A DNA stretch of 64,000 bases. It comes from Thermoanaerobaculales bacterium (lineage in GTDB: Bacteria > Acidobacteriota > Thermoanaerobaculia > Thermoanaerobaculales > Sulfomarinibacteraceae). The notes below the pieces were generated by a model. The model had not been told where the DNA came from, ran no database searches, and saw only the letters and a program-made list of their open reading frames with translations. The stretch lies in NCBI GenBank assembly GCA_035358815.1, contig DAOPQC010000003.1, forward strand, positions 248,001 through 312,000, written 5' to 3'. The translations under genes were made by a program, and so were the position numbers. Positions 16,966 through 26,142 of the stretch are shown here, one piece after another; the first letter of the stretch is position 1; the number at the start of each line of letters is the position of its first letter.

Positions 16966-17682
16966 ATGGCGACCATCCACATCAACGCCAGACCGGGCGA
17001 CTTCGCCGGCACCGTCCTGATGCCGGGCGACCCCCTGCGCGCCCGGCACATCGCCGAGCGCTTCCTGGAGGGCGCGAGGCAGGTCACCGACGTCCGCAAC
17101 ATGCTGGGCTTCACCGGCGCCTACCGGGGAAACCCGGTGTCGGTGATGGCGCACGGCATGGGCATCCCGTCGGCCGCCATCTACTGCACCGAGCTGATCC
17201 GGGACTTCGGCGTCACCCGCCTGATCCGGGTCGGCAGCTGCGGCACGGTCCACCGCGCGGTCCGCCTGCGCGACATCGTCATCGCCATGGGCGCCTCGAC
17301 CGACTCGGCGGTCAATCGCAACCGCTTCGCCGGCCACGACCTGGCGGCGCTCGCGAGCTTCGACCTGGTGCGCCGGGCGGTGGCCGTTGCGGAGCGCAGG
17401 CAGCTGCGCTTCCACGTCGGCAGCGTGTTCTCCGCGGACCTCTTCTACACTCCGGATCCGTCGGTCTTCGACCTGATGGAGCGCTTCGGCATCCTCGGAG
17501 TGGAGATGGAGACCGCCGGCATCTACACCCTCGCCGCGGAGCTCGGCGCCGAGGCGCTCGCCCTGTGCACGGTGAGCGACCTCATCCGCAGCGGCGGGCG
17601 GCTGACGCCGGAGGAGCGGCAGACCAGCTTCGACGAGATGATCGCGCTCGCGCTCGAGACCGCGTTCGGCGCCGCTCGATGA
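16966..17682 (+). CDS. deoD: Purine-nucleoside phosphorylase, DeoD type
   Basis: A 238-residue protein of normal DeoD length (E. coli 239). Landmarks are MPGDPLRARHIAE (phosphate-binding Arg), MAHGMGIPSAAIYCTEL, IRVGSCGTV, GVEMETAGIYTLAA (ribose-binding Met/Glu) and CTVSDLI, which carries the catalytic Asp. It reversibly phosphorolyses purine (deoxy)ribonucleosides to base and (deoxy)ribose-1-phosphate for salvage. The ATG at 16966 is preceded by CGGAG. The stop codon overlaps the ATG of the following HAD gene (ATGA), so the two are translationally coupled. Confidence 0.95.
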   Translation: MATIHINARPGDFAGTVLMPGDPLRARHIAERFLEGARQVTDVRNMLGFTGAYRGNPVSVMAHGMGIPSAAIYCTELIRDFGVTRLIRVGSCGTVHRAVRLRDIVIAMGASTDSAVNRNRFAGHDLAALASFDLVRRAVAVAERRQLRFHVGSVFSADLFYTPDPSVFDLMERFGILGVEMETAGIYTLAAELGAEALALCTVSDLIRSGGRLTPEERQTSFDEMIALALETAFGAAR

Positions 17683-18413
17683 CGGCGCCGCCGCTGCGCG
17701 CCGTCCTCTGGGACTTCGATGGGACCCTGGTCGACACCCGGGCCAGGAACCTGAGCGTCAACCGCAGGATCGTCCGGGAGATCACCGGCGGGAGCTGGCG
17801 CGACTTTCCGGTGCTGCGGTCCCAGCCGGCCTACGACACGGCGCAGCGCGCGGCGGTCAACTGGCGCGAGTTCTACCGCACCAACTGCGGCTTCTCCGAC
17901 CGCCAGATCGACCGCGCCGGTGACTGCTGGGCTGCCTACCAGGCCGAGGACGCGACCCCGGTGCCGCTCGTCGAGGGGATCGCGGATGCCCTCGGCAGCC
18001 TCGACGGGCTCCCCACGGGGATCGTCTCGCAGAACTCCCGGGAGACCATCGGCTCGGTGCTGTCGTCACATGGGCTCGGCCGGCGCTTTGGCTGCATCGT
18101 GGGTTATGCCGAGGTCCCGATGAGCCGGCAGAAGCCAGCCCCCGACAGCCTGCTGGTGGGGCTCGAGGAGCTGACCGCGCTCGCGCCCGGCCGGGCGCTC
18201 TACATCGGCGACCACGCCACCGACATCTGCTGCGTCGACAACGCCAACCGCGAGCTGGCCGGGCGCGGCCTCAAGCTCCGGGTGGTCTCGGTGGCCGCGC
18301 TGTGGGGCCCCGGGGCAGCCGACGACGGCTGGGCCGCGGGCGCCGACCTCCGCGCCGCGACCCCGAACGGGGTCGTCGCGCTCGTTGACCGGTTCACTCG
18401 GGACCAGGACTGA
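17679..18413 (+). CDS. HAD superfamily hydrolase, phosphoglycolate-phosphatase-like
   Basis: A 244-residue haloacid-dehalogenase hydrolase. Motif I is WDFDGTLVDT (nucleophile Asp12), a helical cap follows (about 20-95), motif II is in GIVSQNSRE, the motif III Lys is in SRQKPAPDSL, and motif IV is YIGDHATDICCVDNAN. The cap type and the motif spacing resemble Gph/5'-nucleotidase-like phosphatases. Its ATG overlaps the deoD stop codon, which suggests a linked role in nucleoside or sugar-phosphate salvage, though the substrate cannot be named from sequence. Confidence 0.88.
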   Translation: MTAPPLRAVLWDFDGTLVDTRARNLSVNRRIVREITGGSWRDFPVLRSQPAYDTAQRAAVNWREFYRTNCGFSDRQIDRAGDCWAAYQAEDATPVPLVEGIADALGSLDGLPTGIVSQNSRETIGSVLSSHGLGRRFGCIVGYAEVPMSRQKPAPDSLLVGLEELTALAPGRALYIGDHATDICCVDNANRELAGRGLKLRVVSVAALWGPGAADDGWAAGADLRAATPNGVVALVDRFTRDQD

Positions 18414-18662
18414 AGATCACGGAACGAGGATCGACGAACGAAACTCGGGAGTCCAGACGGCCACACCCGCGCGGTCCGCGTCCCTTCCCGTTCCCGTTCC
18501 CGATCCCGTTCCCGACGAGGGTGAACTTCACGCCAGTGACGCCAGCCGGCGCACCCAGTGCTCCTTGAAGGCGATCGCGTCCGCGGTGCGGTCGCCCCAC
18601 AACGACCGCAGGACGACGACGAAGGGGCCGCCTCGAAGGTCCGCGCTGCGGGCGCGCCAGCC
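18414..18662. repeat. Convergent gap with GTTCCC tract
   Basis: No gene is seen. A C-rich hexamer tract (CCCGTTCCCGTTCCCGATCC and so on) runs from about 18481 to 18516, between the 3' ends of the HAD gene and the winged-helix regulator gene. Confidence 0.65.
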
Positions 18663-19313
18663 TCAGATTTCACCGTCGCGCCCCCCTTTGTTCTCGCCCT
18701 CCGCGCCCCGCGCGGGGGACGCGTACGCGCCGACCACCAAGCGGAACATCCGGCTGGCCGGCGCCCTGGCATCGTGGTACCTGACGATCAGACGGGCAAT
18801 CGCCTCGGACAGCTCCTTCGCGAAGGCGTTGCGCACCTCGACCGAGGCGAAGGAGAGCTCCGACTCCAGGGTCATCGTCACCAGCCGCTTGCCCTGCTCG
18901 TCCGCCCGAGCCCGCAGCTCGCCGAGCTCGCGGATCGCTCGCGCCGCGACCGCGACCAGGCAGGTCGAGGAGAAGTGGTCGCAGACATCATCAGAGCCGG
19001 CACCGAGTCCGCCCAGCACCTCGGGGCTGATGACATACTGCCGTGCGGTCGCCACCACGACCCGCTCGACGCAGTTTCCGCGCCGCCGCTCCTCGACCAG
19101 CTCGACCAGGCCGGCTCGCTCGAGCTCGCGCAGGTGGTAGTTGACGAGCTGGCGCGGCAGGCCGAGCCGGCGCGCGAGCCCCGCCGCCGAGCCGGGCTCC
19201 GCCAGCCCCTCGAGCAGCCCCACCCGCTGCGGCTGCAGCAGCGACGCTGCCTGGGCTCGATCCCGCACGATCGCCAGATCGGCCGGGCCGCCACCTGTCC
19301 TCCCGGGCGCCAC
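18663..19313 (-). CDS. ArsR-like winged-helix transcriptional regulator
   Basis: A 216-residue regulator starting at GTG. Residues about 20-95 form a winged helix: PQRVGLLEGLAEPGSAAGLA, then RRLGLPRQLVNYHLRELERA (recognition helix) and GLVELVEERRRGNCVERVV (wing). The C-terminal half (about 100-205) has Cys residues (DDVCDHFSSTC) and an alpha/beta ligand-binding-like region, so it is larger than simple ArsR repressors. The GTG is favoured because a consensus promoter lies directly before it and the frame further upstream looks non-coding. A palindrome overlapping the -35 suggests autoregulation. It is divergent from the small unknown gene at 19504. Confidence 0.8.
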   Translation of the reverse strand: MAPGRTGGGPADLAIVRDRAQAASLLQPQRVGLLEGLAEPGSAAGLARRLGLPRQLVNYHLRELERAGLVELVEERRRGNCVERVVVATARQYVISPEVLGGLGAGSDDVCDHFSSTCLVAVAARAIRELGELRARADEQGKRLVTMTLESELSFASVEVRNAFAKELSEAIARLIVRYHDARAPASRMFRLVVGAYASPARGAEGENKGGRDGEI

Positions 19314-19319
19314 GTGGTC

Positions 19320-19348
19320 ATGGTATCGCCGACAAAATTGACTGTCAA
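19320..19348 (-). promoter_or_regulatory. Sigma-70 promoter with palindromic operator, leaderless regulator gene
   Basis: On the minus strand a perfect -35 TTGACA (19348-19343) and a -10 TACCAT (19325-19320) are separated by 17 bases. The -10 ends six bases before the regulator's GTG, so transcription should start on the start codon. TTGACAGTCAA (19338-19348) is an 11-base odd palindrome covering the -35, a plausible operator. Confidence 0.75.
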
Positions 19349-19503
19349 GACGTCCTCCATAGTCGGTCGGTCGCGCCGGGCGTGGCGCGCCAGTCCCGGG
19401 TCGAGAGTGGGGCGCGGTTTCGATCTTCGCGACCGGCGCGCTATGCTGGTGATCCGGCGCCGGAGCGGGGCTGGGCCGTCCGGCGCCGGCAGGCGGAGGA
19501 CAC

Positions 19504-19875
19504 GTGGAGCAGACGATCACGATGCCGTTCGAGGAGTTCTGGACCTGGCTGCTCGCCCATCCCAACTGCATCCTGCGGGCGGGCACGCCGGAGAGCGTGC
19601 TCTACGACGACGAGGACCTGCACTGGCACCTCACCTCCGAGGACTCGCACACGCTGCTCGTCCAGGTGCTGCGCGGCAAACGGCTGCTCGGAGAGCTGCT
19701 GCTCGACCCCGAGCAGATCAGCTACGTTCAGTCCGCCCCTCCCGAGCGCCCGGACGAGCACCTGTTCGAGGTGATGGTGGAGAACGAGCAGGAGCGCTTC
19801 GCCGCCTACCACTTCGTCCTCATCCACGGCGTCGACGAGCAGGACGGCAGCTTCTCGCCCGGTCGCGTCCACTGA
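19504..19875 (+). CDS. Small acidic protein of unknown function
   Basis: A 123-residue protein, not recognised. It starts at GTG after GCGGAGGA and reads MPFEEFWTWLLAHPNCILR, then SVLYDDEDLHWHLTSEDSHT and VQVLRGKRLLGELLLDPEQI. It is rich in Glu and Asp, has no signal or membrane segment, and has an alternating strand/helix look with a conserved-looking Trp-rich beginning. It lies 14 bases ahead of the deacetylase gene on the same strand, so the two are probably cotranscribed. Codon use and composition match its neighbours, so it is very likely a real gene. Confidence 0.7.
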   Translation: MEQTITMPFEEFWTWLLAHPNCILRAGTPESVLYDDEDLHWHLTSEDSHTLLVQVLRGKRLLGELLLDPEQISYVQSAPPERPDEHLFEVMVENEQERFAAYHFVLIHGVDEQDGSFSPGRVH

Positions 19876-19889
19876 GCCCCGGCAGCCCG

Positions 19890-20918
<1,029 letters not shown>

Positions 20919-21072
20919 GATCTGCGGGGCAGGCCCGCCCGTTCCCGTTCCCGTTCCCGTTCCCGAAGAGGACGACCCGAGTGCCAACCCGTCACACCGG
21001 CACGGGCGCGGAGACGGGCGCGGGCACGGTCACGGGCGCGAGCAGGGAAACGGGGGTGAGTAGAATCCCCCC
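20919..21072. repeat. GTTCCC tract between the deacetylase and dehydrogenase genes
   Basis: Five near-perfect CGTTCC-type hexamers run from about 20938 to 20966. A looser CACGGGCGCGG-like purine/C tract follows up to 21055. No gene is present. Confidence 0.6.
21061..21066 (+). promoter_or_regulatory. -10 hexamer TAGAAT, six bases before an ATG start
   Basis: TAGAAT ends exactly six bases (CCCCCC) before the dehydrogenase ATG. There is no purine-rich ribosome site between them, so a leaderless transcript is the simplest reading. Confidence 0.55.
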
Positions 21073-22083
21073 ATGAGCATCCCCGACGAGATGGACGCGA
21101 TGGTGGTGGCCGCGACCGGGCGGCCGCTCGAGCTGCGCCGCCTGCCGGTGCCGCGCCCCGGCCCGCAGCAGGTGCTGCTCGAGGTGGCGGCGTGCGGCGT
21201 CTGCCGCACCGACCTCCACCTGGTCGACGGCGAGCTGCCCGAGGCGCCGCTGCCGGTGATCCCCGGCCACGAGATCGTCGGCCGGGTCGCGGCCGTCGGG
21301 GAGAGCGTCGACGACCTCGCCATCGGGGAGCGGATCGGCGTGCCGTGGCTCGGCTGGACCTGCGGCGAGTGCCGATTCTGCCGGATCGGCCGCGAGAACC
21401 TCTGCGACCACGCCCGCTTTACCGGCTACACGCTGCCCGGCGGCTACGCCGAGTACGCGGTGGCCGAGCGCCGCTACTGCTTCCGGCTGCCCGACCGCTT
21501 CGGCGACCTCGAGGCGGCGCCGCTGCTGTGCGCCGGGCTGATCGGCTACCGCTCCCTGAGGATGTGCGGCGCCGGCGTCGAGCGCCTCGGGCTCTACGGC
21601 TTCGGCGCGGCCGCCCACATCGTCGCCCAAGTCGCCGCCCATCGCGGGGCCGAGGTCTACGCCTTCACCCGCCCGGGCGACGCCGCGGCTCAGGGCTTCG
21701 CCCGCTCGCTCGGCGCCGCCTGGGCCGGCGGCTCCACCGAACCGCCGCCCGAGCCGCTCGACGCCGCGATCGTCTTCGCCCCGGTCGGCGCGCTGGTGCC
21801 GGCCGCGCTGCGCGCGGTGCGCAAGGGCGGGATCGTGGTCTGCGGCGGCATCCACATGAGCGACATCCCGTCCTTCCCCTACCGCATCCTGTGGGAGGAG
21901 CGGGCGCTGGTCTCGGTGGCCAACCTCGAGCGGCGCGACGGCGACGAGCTCTTCGCCGCCGTCGCCGAGCTGCCGCTGCACACCGCCGTCGAGTCGTTCG
22001 CGCTCGCGGACGCGAACCAGGCTCTGGAGCGGCTGCGCGAGGGACGCCTCACCGGCGCCGCGGTGCTCGCCGTCGCCCCGTAG
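21073..22083 (+). CDS. Zinc-dependent alcohol dehydrogenase
   Basis: A 336-residue medium-chain dehydrogenase. The catalytic zinc site is CGVCRTDLHLVDG with IPGHEIVGRV. The structural zinc site is CGECRFCRIGRENLC, all four Cys present. The Rossmann segment is LYGFGAAAHIVAQVAAHRGAEV. GGYAEYAVAERRYCFRLP is typical of the AdhA/AdhP-like group that interconverts primary alcohols and aldehydes with NAD(P). The annotated stop TAG lies at the beginning of a REP-like hairpin element. Its own -10 box suggests it is transcribed independently of the deacetylase gene. Confidence 0.92.
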   Translation: MSIPDEMDAMVVAATGRPLELRRLPVPRPGPQQVLLEVAACGVCRTDLHLVDGELPEAPLPVIPGHEIVGRVAAVGESVDDLAIGERIGVPWLGWTCGECRFCRIGRENLCDHARFTGYTLPGGYAEYAVAERRYCFRLPDRFGDLEAAPLLCAGLIGYRSLRMCGAGVERLGLYGFGAAAHIVAQVAAHRGAEVYAFTRPGDAAAQGFARSLGAAWAGGSTEPPPEPLDAAIVFAPVGALVPAALRAVRKGGIVVCGGIHMSDIPSFPYRILWEERALVSVANLERRDGDELFAAVAELPLHTAVESFALADANQALERLREGRLTGAAVLAVAP

Positions 22084-22187
22084 GATCGCGAACGGCAGAT
22101 GCCCCTCGGCGCACGCGGGTCGCAGGCCCTGGGGACGTGCGTGAGGCGTCGCGGTCGCTGCCTGGCCTGCGCCCCACGCGCGCCGAG
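22081..22187 (+). repeat. GTAG-type REP-like hairpin element, copy 1
   Basis: Starting GTAGGATCGCG at the dehydrogenase stop codon, the element contains imperfect 24-base arms at 22105-22128 and 22164-22187 with a 35-base loop. It resembles, in reverse orientation, the element at 55723-55827, sharing CCCCTCGGCGCACGCG and GGCCTGCGCCCC blocks. Confidence 0.7.
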
Positions 22188-22241
22188 AAGGACGACGTGG
22201 CACGAGATCCTGGCGCATAATCCTGCGCGGAGGCGCGCGCC

Positions 22242-23615
22242 ATGGAGTTGCCGTTCGAGCCCTTCCGGATCCGGGTCGTGGAGCCGATTCGGCCGACCAC
22301 CCGCGACGAGCGCGAGGCGGCGATCCGCGCCGCCGGCTACAACCCCTTCCTGCTGCCCTCGGAGTCGGTGCTGATCGACCTGGTGACCGACTCCGGCGTG
22401 TCCGCGCTCAGCGTCCGCCAGTGGTCCGCGATGCACGGCTCCGACGAGTCGTTCACCGGCTCCCGCTCCTTCCGGCGCTTCGAGGCCGCCGCCCGCGACC
22501 TGTTCGGCAAGCGCCACATCATCCCCTGCCACCAGGGCCGGGCCGCCGAGCACCTGCTGTGCCGGGCGGTCGTCGAGCCCGGGCAGCTGGTGCTCGCCAA
22601 CACGCTGTTCGCGACCACCAGGGAGAACGTCGAGGAGCAGGGCGGACGGGTGATCGACCTGCCGATTCCCGAGCACTCCGATCCCACGAGCCACCACCCC
22701 TTCAAGGGCGACATCGACCTCGCCCGGCTGGGCAGCGAGCTGGAGGCGGCCGGGGCCGGCGGCGTCGCCTTCGTGGTCCTCACCCTGACCGACAACTCCG
22801 GCGGCGGCCAGCCGGCGAGCCTCGCCAACATCCGAGCTGCCGCCGAGCTCTGCCGCCGGCGCCGGGTGCCGCTGCTGCTCGACGCCGCCCGCATCGCCGA
22901 GAACTGCTTTCTGATCACGCGCCGCGAGGACGGCCAGGCCGGTCGCCACCCGCGCGACGTCGCGCGCGAGGTCTTCTCCCTCGCCGACGGCGTGCTCATG
23001 AGCATGAAAAAGGACGCGCTCGGCAACTCCGGTGGCGTGATCGCCCTCGACGACGACGCGTGGGCCGAGCGGATCCGGATCCGGCTCCTGGTCAGCGAGG
23101 GCATCCCGTCGGCGGGCGGGCTGGCCGGCCGCGACCTCGAGTGCATGGCCGAGGCGCTCGGCGAGATGCTCGACGAGGCGCACCTCGCCCACCGCGTCGC
23201 CCAGGTCAGCCGGCTCGGCGAGCAGCTGGCCGTGGCCGGGGTGCCGGTGCTGCGGCCGTTCGGCGGCCACGCGGTCTACGTCGACGGCCGCGCCTTCTGC
23301 CCGCACCTTCCCGACGAGCGGCTGCCCGCCTGGTCGCTGAGCGTGGCCTTCTACGTGGCGAGCGGGGTGAGGACCTGGGAGGTGGGCAACGTGCTCGGCG
23401 GCCGCCCCGACCCCTCCTCGGGCGGCTGGCGGTGGCCGGCCCTCGACCTGCTCCGGCTGGCGGTGCCGCGCCGGGTCTACACGGCGAGCCACCTCGACTA
23501 CGTCGCCGGCTCGCTCATCGAGCTGTTCGCAAGACGGCGGGAGATCCGCGGCCTGCGCTTCGCCTACCGGCCGCCGCTGCTGCCCCAGTTCATCGCCACC
23601 TTCGAGCCGGTGTGA
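22242..23615 (+). CDS. Tryptophanase/tyrosine phenol-lyase family beta-eliminating lyase
   Basis: A 457-residue PLP enzyme of fold type I; length equals that of tyrosine phenol-lyase and is close to tryptophanase. Landmarks are RDEREAAIRAAGYNPFLLPS, MHGSDESFTGSRSF, CHQGRAAEHL, LTDNSGGGQPAS, LDAARIAENCF (PLP Asp/Arg region) and MSMKKDALGNSGG with the PLP Lys near residue 256. It cleaves an aromatic amino acid to pyruvate, ammonia and indole or phenol; which one is not decided here. CGGAGG lies before the ATG. With the neighbouring alcohol dehydrogenase it could serve amino acid catabolism, but the genes have separate starts. Confidence 0.88.
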   Translation: MELPFEPFRIRVVEPIRPTTRDEREAAIRAAGYNPFLLPSESVLIDLVTDSGVSALSVRQWSAMHGSDESFTGSRSFRRFEAAARDLFGKRHIIPCHQGRAAEHLLCRAVVEPGQLVLANTLFATTRENVEEQGGRVIDLPIPEHSDPTSHHPFKGDIDLARLGSELEAAGAGGVAFVVLTLTDNSGGGQPASLANIRAAAELCRRRRVPLLLDAARIAENCFLITRREDGQAGRHPRDVAREVFSLADGVLMSMKKDALGNSGGVIALDDDAWAERIRIRLLVSEGIPSAGGLAGRDLECMAEALGEMLDEAHLAHRVAQVSRLGEQLAVAGVPVLRPFGGHAVYVDGRAFCPHLPDERLPAWSLSVAFYVASGVRTWEVGNVLGGRPDPSSGGWRWPALDLLRLAVPRRVYTASHLDYVAGSLIELFARRREIRGLRFAYRPPLLPQFIATFEPV

Positions 23616-23786
23616 CGCCCCCACCCTTCCAGGGGATAGGGCACAGGGGATAGGATCTCGGGGATAGGGCCCCACCCGTCTCCGTCTCCGTCTCCGTCTC
23701 CGTCTCCGAACGGACGATCCACAAGCCGATGCGTCGCTCGGGCACGGGCACGGAGACGGTCACCCCAGCTGGTGGGTCTCGCGGGG
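23616..23786. repeat. Convergent gap with GGGGATAGG and GTCTCC tracts
   Basis: AGGGGATAGGGCACAGGGGA and related G-rich heptamers (about 23631-23670) are followed by a perfect (CGTCTC)n run at about 23676-23709. The region lies between the 3' ends of the lyase and P1-peptidase genes, and no gene is seen. Confidence 0.65.
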
Positions 23787-24947
23787 TCACTCTGCCGGCG
23801 ACTTGGCCAGCACCCCCCGCTCGGCGAGCAGGGCCCGGACCCGCTCGACCGGCAGCGCCTTGACCTCGCGCCCGTCGCGCCCACGGGTGGTGGTGGCCGC
23901 GAACACGGAGTTGAGCACCGCCTCCTCGGTCGCCTCCACCACCGCGAGCAGCAGCGGCGACAGGTCCTCGTCCCGCAGCAGCTCCGCGCGGTGCATGCCG
24001 GAGGCGTCGCGCCGCAGCCGGCAGCCCGGGTTGGCGGTGAAGGCGATCGCGTAGTCGCCGCTGCCGTGGCTGCCGAAGCTGCCGACCCGCGCCAGCCCCA
24101 TCGGGGTCCGCCGCGCCAGGCGCCCGAGCTGCCGGGAGTCGACCGGCGCGTCGGTCGCCACGACGATCATGCACGAGCCGTCCTCGCCGGCCCCGGGCCG
24201 GAGGCCGAACGGGAGCTCGCCGAGCGCGCGGCCGACCGGCACGCCGGCGATGGTCAGCTCGCCGCCGAAGTTGGTCTGCACGAGCACTCCGACCGTCCAC
24301 CCGCCGAGTCGGGGCGGCAACCGGCGTGAGGCGGTGCCGATCCCGCCCTTGAAGCCGAGGCACCTCGTTCCGGTGCCTCCGCCCACGCAGCCCTCGGCGA
24401 CCGGTCCGGGGGCCGCGCCGGCAAGCGCCGCCCGGACCTGCTCGCGGCCGACCGGCCGCCGGCGCGCGTCGGAAAGATAGCCGTCGCTGCACTCGCCCAC
24501 CACCGAGTTCACCGACAGCGCTGCCTCGTTCCCCGGCTGCTCGAGCACCCACTCCGCAAGAGCGTCGGCGACGCGCCAGGTGCTGAGCGTCCCGGTGAGG
24601 GCGATCGGCGTCTCGAGCAGCCCCAGCTCGTCGATCTGGGTAACCCCGGTCAGCTTGCCGAAACCGTTGACGACGAACACCGCCGCCGGGACCGGCTCGG
24701 CGAAGATGTTGCCGCCGTGGGGGAGGACCACGGTCACTCCGGTGCGCAGCTCGTCACCCTCGATCACCGTCGCGTGCCCGACCCGCACCCCGGCGACGTC
24801 GGTGATGGAGTCGAGAGGGCCCGGATCCAGCACGCCGGTGACGGCCCCGGCCTCCCTGGCCCGCGGGCGCCCCGCGGGCTGATCAGCTGCGGCCATGGCC
24901 GCGGCCACCCACCCGACCCAGACAGCGGCAGCAAGCGCCCTTCGCAT
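23787..24947 (-). CDS. P1 family (S58, DmpA-like) peptidase
   Basis: A 386-residue member of the DmpA/BapA N-terminal-nucleophile family with a signal peptide (about 1-20). Blocks are SITDVAGVRVGHATV, RTGVTVVLPHGGN, NGFGKLTGVTQIDELG, LSVNSVVGECSDGYL, GTRCLGFKGGIGTASR and DGSCMIVVATDAPV. In this family the precursor cleaves itself at a Gly-Ser bond to expose the Ser nucleophile, here the Gly-Ser of DGSCMIVV. Members release N-terminal residues, including D- and beta-amino acids, from short peptides. GGGGAGG precedes the ATG. It lies just downstream of panD but is 45 bases away, so cotranscription is possible. Confidence 0.9.
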   Translation of the reverse strand: MRRALAAAVWVGWVAAAMAAADQPAGRPRAREAGAVTGVLDPGPLDSITDVAGVRVGHATVIEGDELRTGVTVVLPHGGNIFAEPVPAAVFVVNGFGKLTGVTQIDELGLLETPIALTGTLSTWRVADALAEWVLEQPGNEAALSVNSVVGECSDGYLSDARRRPVGREQVRAALAGAAPGPVAEGCVGGGTGTRCLGFKGGIGTASRRLPPRLGGWTVGVLVQTNFGGELTIAGVPVGRALGELPFGLRPGAGEDGSCMIVVATDAPVDSRQLGRLARRTPMGLARVGSFGSHGSGDYAIAFTANPGCRLRRDASGMHRAELLRDEDLSPLLLAVVEATEEAVLNSVFAATTTRGRDGREVKALPVERVRALLAERGVLAKSPAE

Positions 24948-24992
24948 GGCAGCCTCCCCGCCGCTCGGGTGTCGCGGACACCCGGGCGCGGC

Positions 24993-25349
24993 TCAAGCGG
25001 GCCTCTGCTCGCGGACCCGGTTGTGCTCGTCCACCAGCACCACCACCGGCCGGTGGAAGGCGGCCTCCTCGGCGTCGACCTCGACGTAGGCGACGATGAT
25101 CACCACGTCCCCCCGCTGGACCCGCCGGGCCGCCGCGCCGTTGATCCCCACCTCGCCCACGCGGCCGGGGATGACGTAGGTGGCGAACCGCTCGCCGTTG
25201 TTGCAGTTGAAGATCTCGACCTTCTCGTACGGCAGGATCCCGGTCGCCCGGCAGAGCTCGGGGTCGAGGGCGATCGAGCCCTCGTACTCGAGGTCCGAGC
25301 CGGTGACCGTCGCCCGGTGGATCTTCGCCTTGAGCATCGTGACCTGCAT
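24993..25349 (-). CDS. panD: Aspartate 1-decarboxylase
   Basis: A 118-residue pyruvoyl enzyme that makes beta-alanine from aspartate. Landmarks are MLKAKIHRATVTGSDLEYEG, the self-processing Gly24-Ser25 bond in YEGSIALD, ILPYEKVEIFNCNNGERF, YVIPG and NGAAARRVQRGDVVIIVAY. Two starts are possible; the ATG at 25349 is chosen because GGGGAGG lies five bases before it, whereas the GTG at 25355 overlaps that site. It is the last gene of the pantothenate operon, 13 bases after panC. Confidence 0.96.
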   Translation of the reverse strand: MQVTMLKAKIHRATVTGSDLEYEGSIALDPELCRATGILPYEKVEIFNCNNGERFATYVIPGRVGEVGINGAAARRVQRGDVVIIVAYVEVDAEEAAFHRPVVVLVDEHNRVREQRPA

Positions 25350-25362
25350 TCTCACCTCCCCG

Positions 25363-26142
25363 TCATTCGCGCGCCGCTTCGCCCACGGCGAGCGGCAGAT
25401 TGTCGATCAATCGCACGCCGTCGACCACCACCGCCGCGAGGCGGCGGCCCCAGGCCTCGGCCACGTAGTCGACCTCGAACCCGGCCTCGGTCAACCGCCG
25501 GGTCGCCTCCTCCGGGGACCGGGCCGCGGCCAGGATCGCCGGCAGCTGCGCGGCCTGCGTCCGGGCGGACGGCGACAGCCGGACGTTGCGTGAGGACAGC
25601 GCCAGCCCGTCGGCGTCGCGCACCGTCGGGCAGGGCACGATCTCCACCGGCAGCAGCAGCGCCTCGACCATGCCGCGCACCAGCAGCAGCTGCTGGTAGT
25701 CCTTCTCGCCGAAGTAGGCCCGGTGCGGGCGCACCAGGTGGAGCAGCTTGAGCACGACCGTCAGCACGCCGTCGAAGTGGCCCGGCCGGTGGGCGCCCTC
25801 GAGCACCGTCGAGACCTCGCGCTCGCCGACGCGGTAGCGGTAGCCGTCCGGGTAGATCGAGGCATGAGCGGGCGCGATGACGTGGTCGGCGCCGGCCGCG
25901 GCGGCGAGCCGGACGTCCTCGGCCAGGGTCTGCGGATAGGCCTCGAGATCGGCGGCGCTGTTGAACTGGGTGGCGTTGACGAACACGCTCACCACCGTGA
26001 CGTCGTTGTCGGCGGCGCTCCTGCGGACCAGGGCGAGGTGGCCCTCGTGCAGGGCGCCCATGGTCGGGACGAAGCCGACCGTGGCGCCGCCGAGGCCGTC
26101 ACGCAGAAGGCGCCACTCGGCGAGGTCCGTGATCGGGGTCAT
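25363..26142 (-). CDS. panC: Pantothenate synthetase
   Basis: A 259-residue ATP-dependent ligase joining pantoate and beta-alanine. Motifs are VGFVPTMGALHEGHLAL (HIGH-type nucleotide site), VFVNATQFN, EGAHRPGHFDGVLTVVLKL, FGEKDYQQL and ALSSRNVRLSP (KMSKS-like). The frame is open far upstream within panB, but the ATG at 26142 overlaps the panB stop codon as ATGA and matches family length (slightly short, with a trimmed C-terminus). The overlap makes panB-panC translationally coupled. Confidence 0.96.
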   Translation of the reverse strand: MTPITDLAEWRLLRDGLGGATVGFVPTMGALHEGHLALVRRSAADNDVTVVSVFVNATQFNSAADLEAYPQTLAEDVRLAAAAGADHVIAPAHASIYPDGYRYRVGEREVSTVLEGAHRPGHFDGVLTVVLKLLHLVRPHRAYFGEKDYQQLLLVRGMVEALLLPVEIVPCPTVRDADGLALSSRNVRLSPSARTQAAQLPAILAAARSPEEATRRLTEAGFEVDYVAEAWGRRLAAVVVDGVRLIDNLPLAVGEAARE

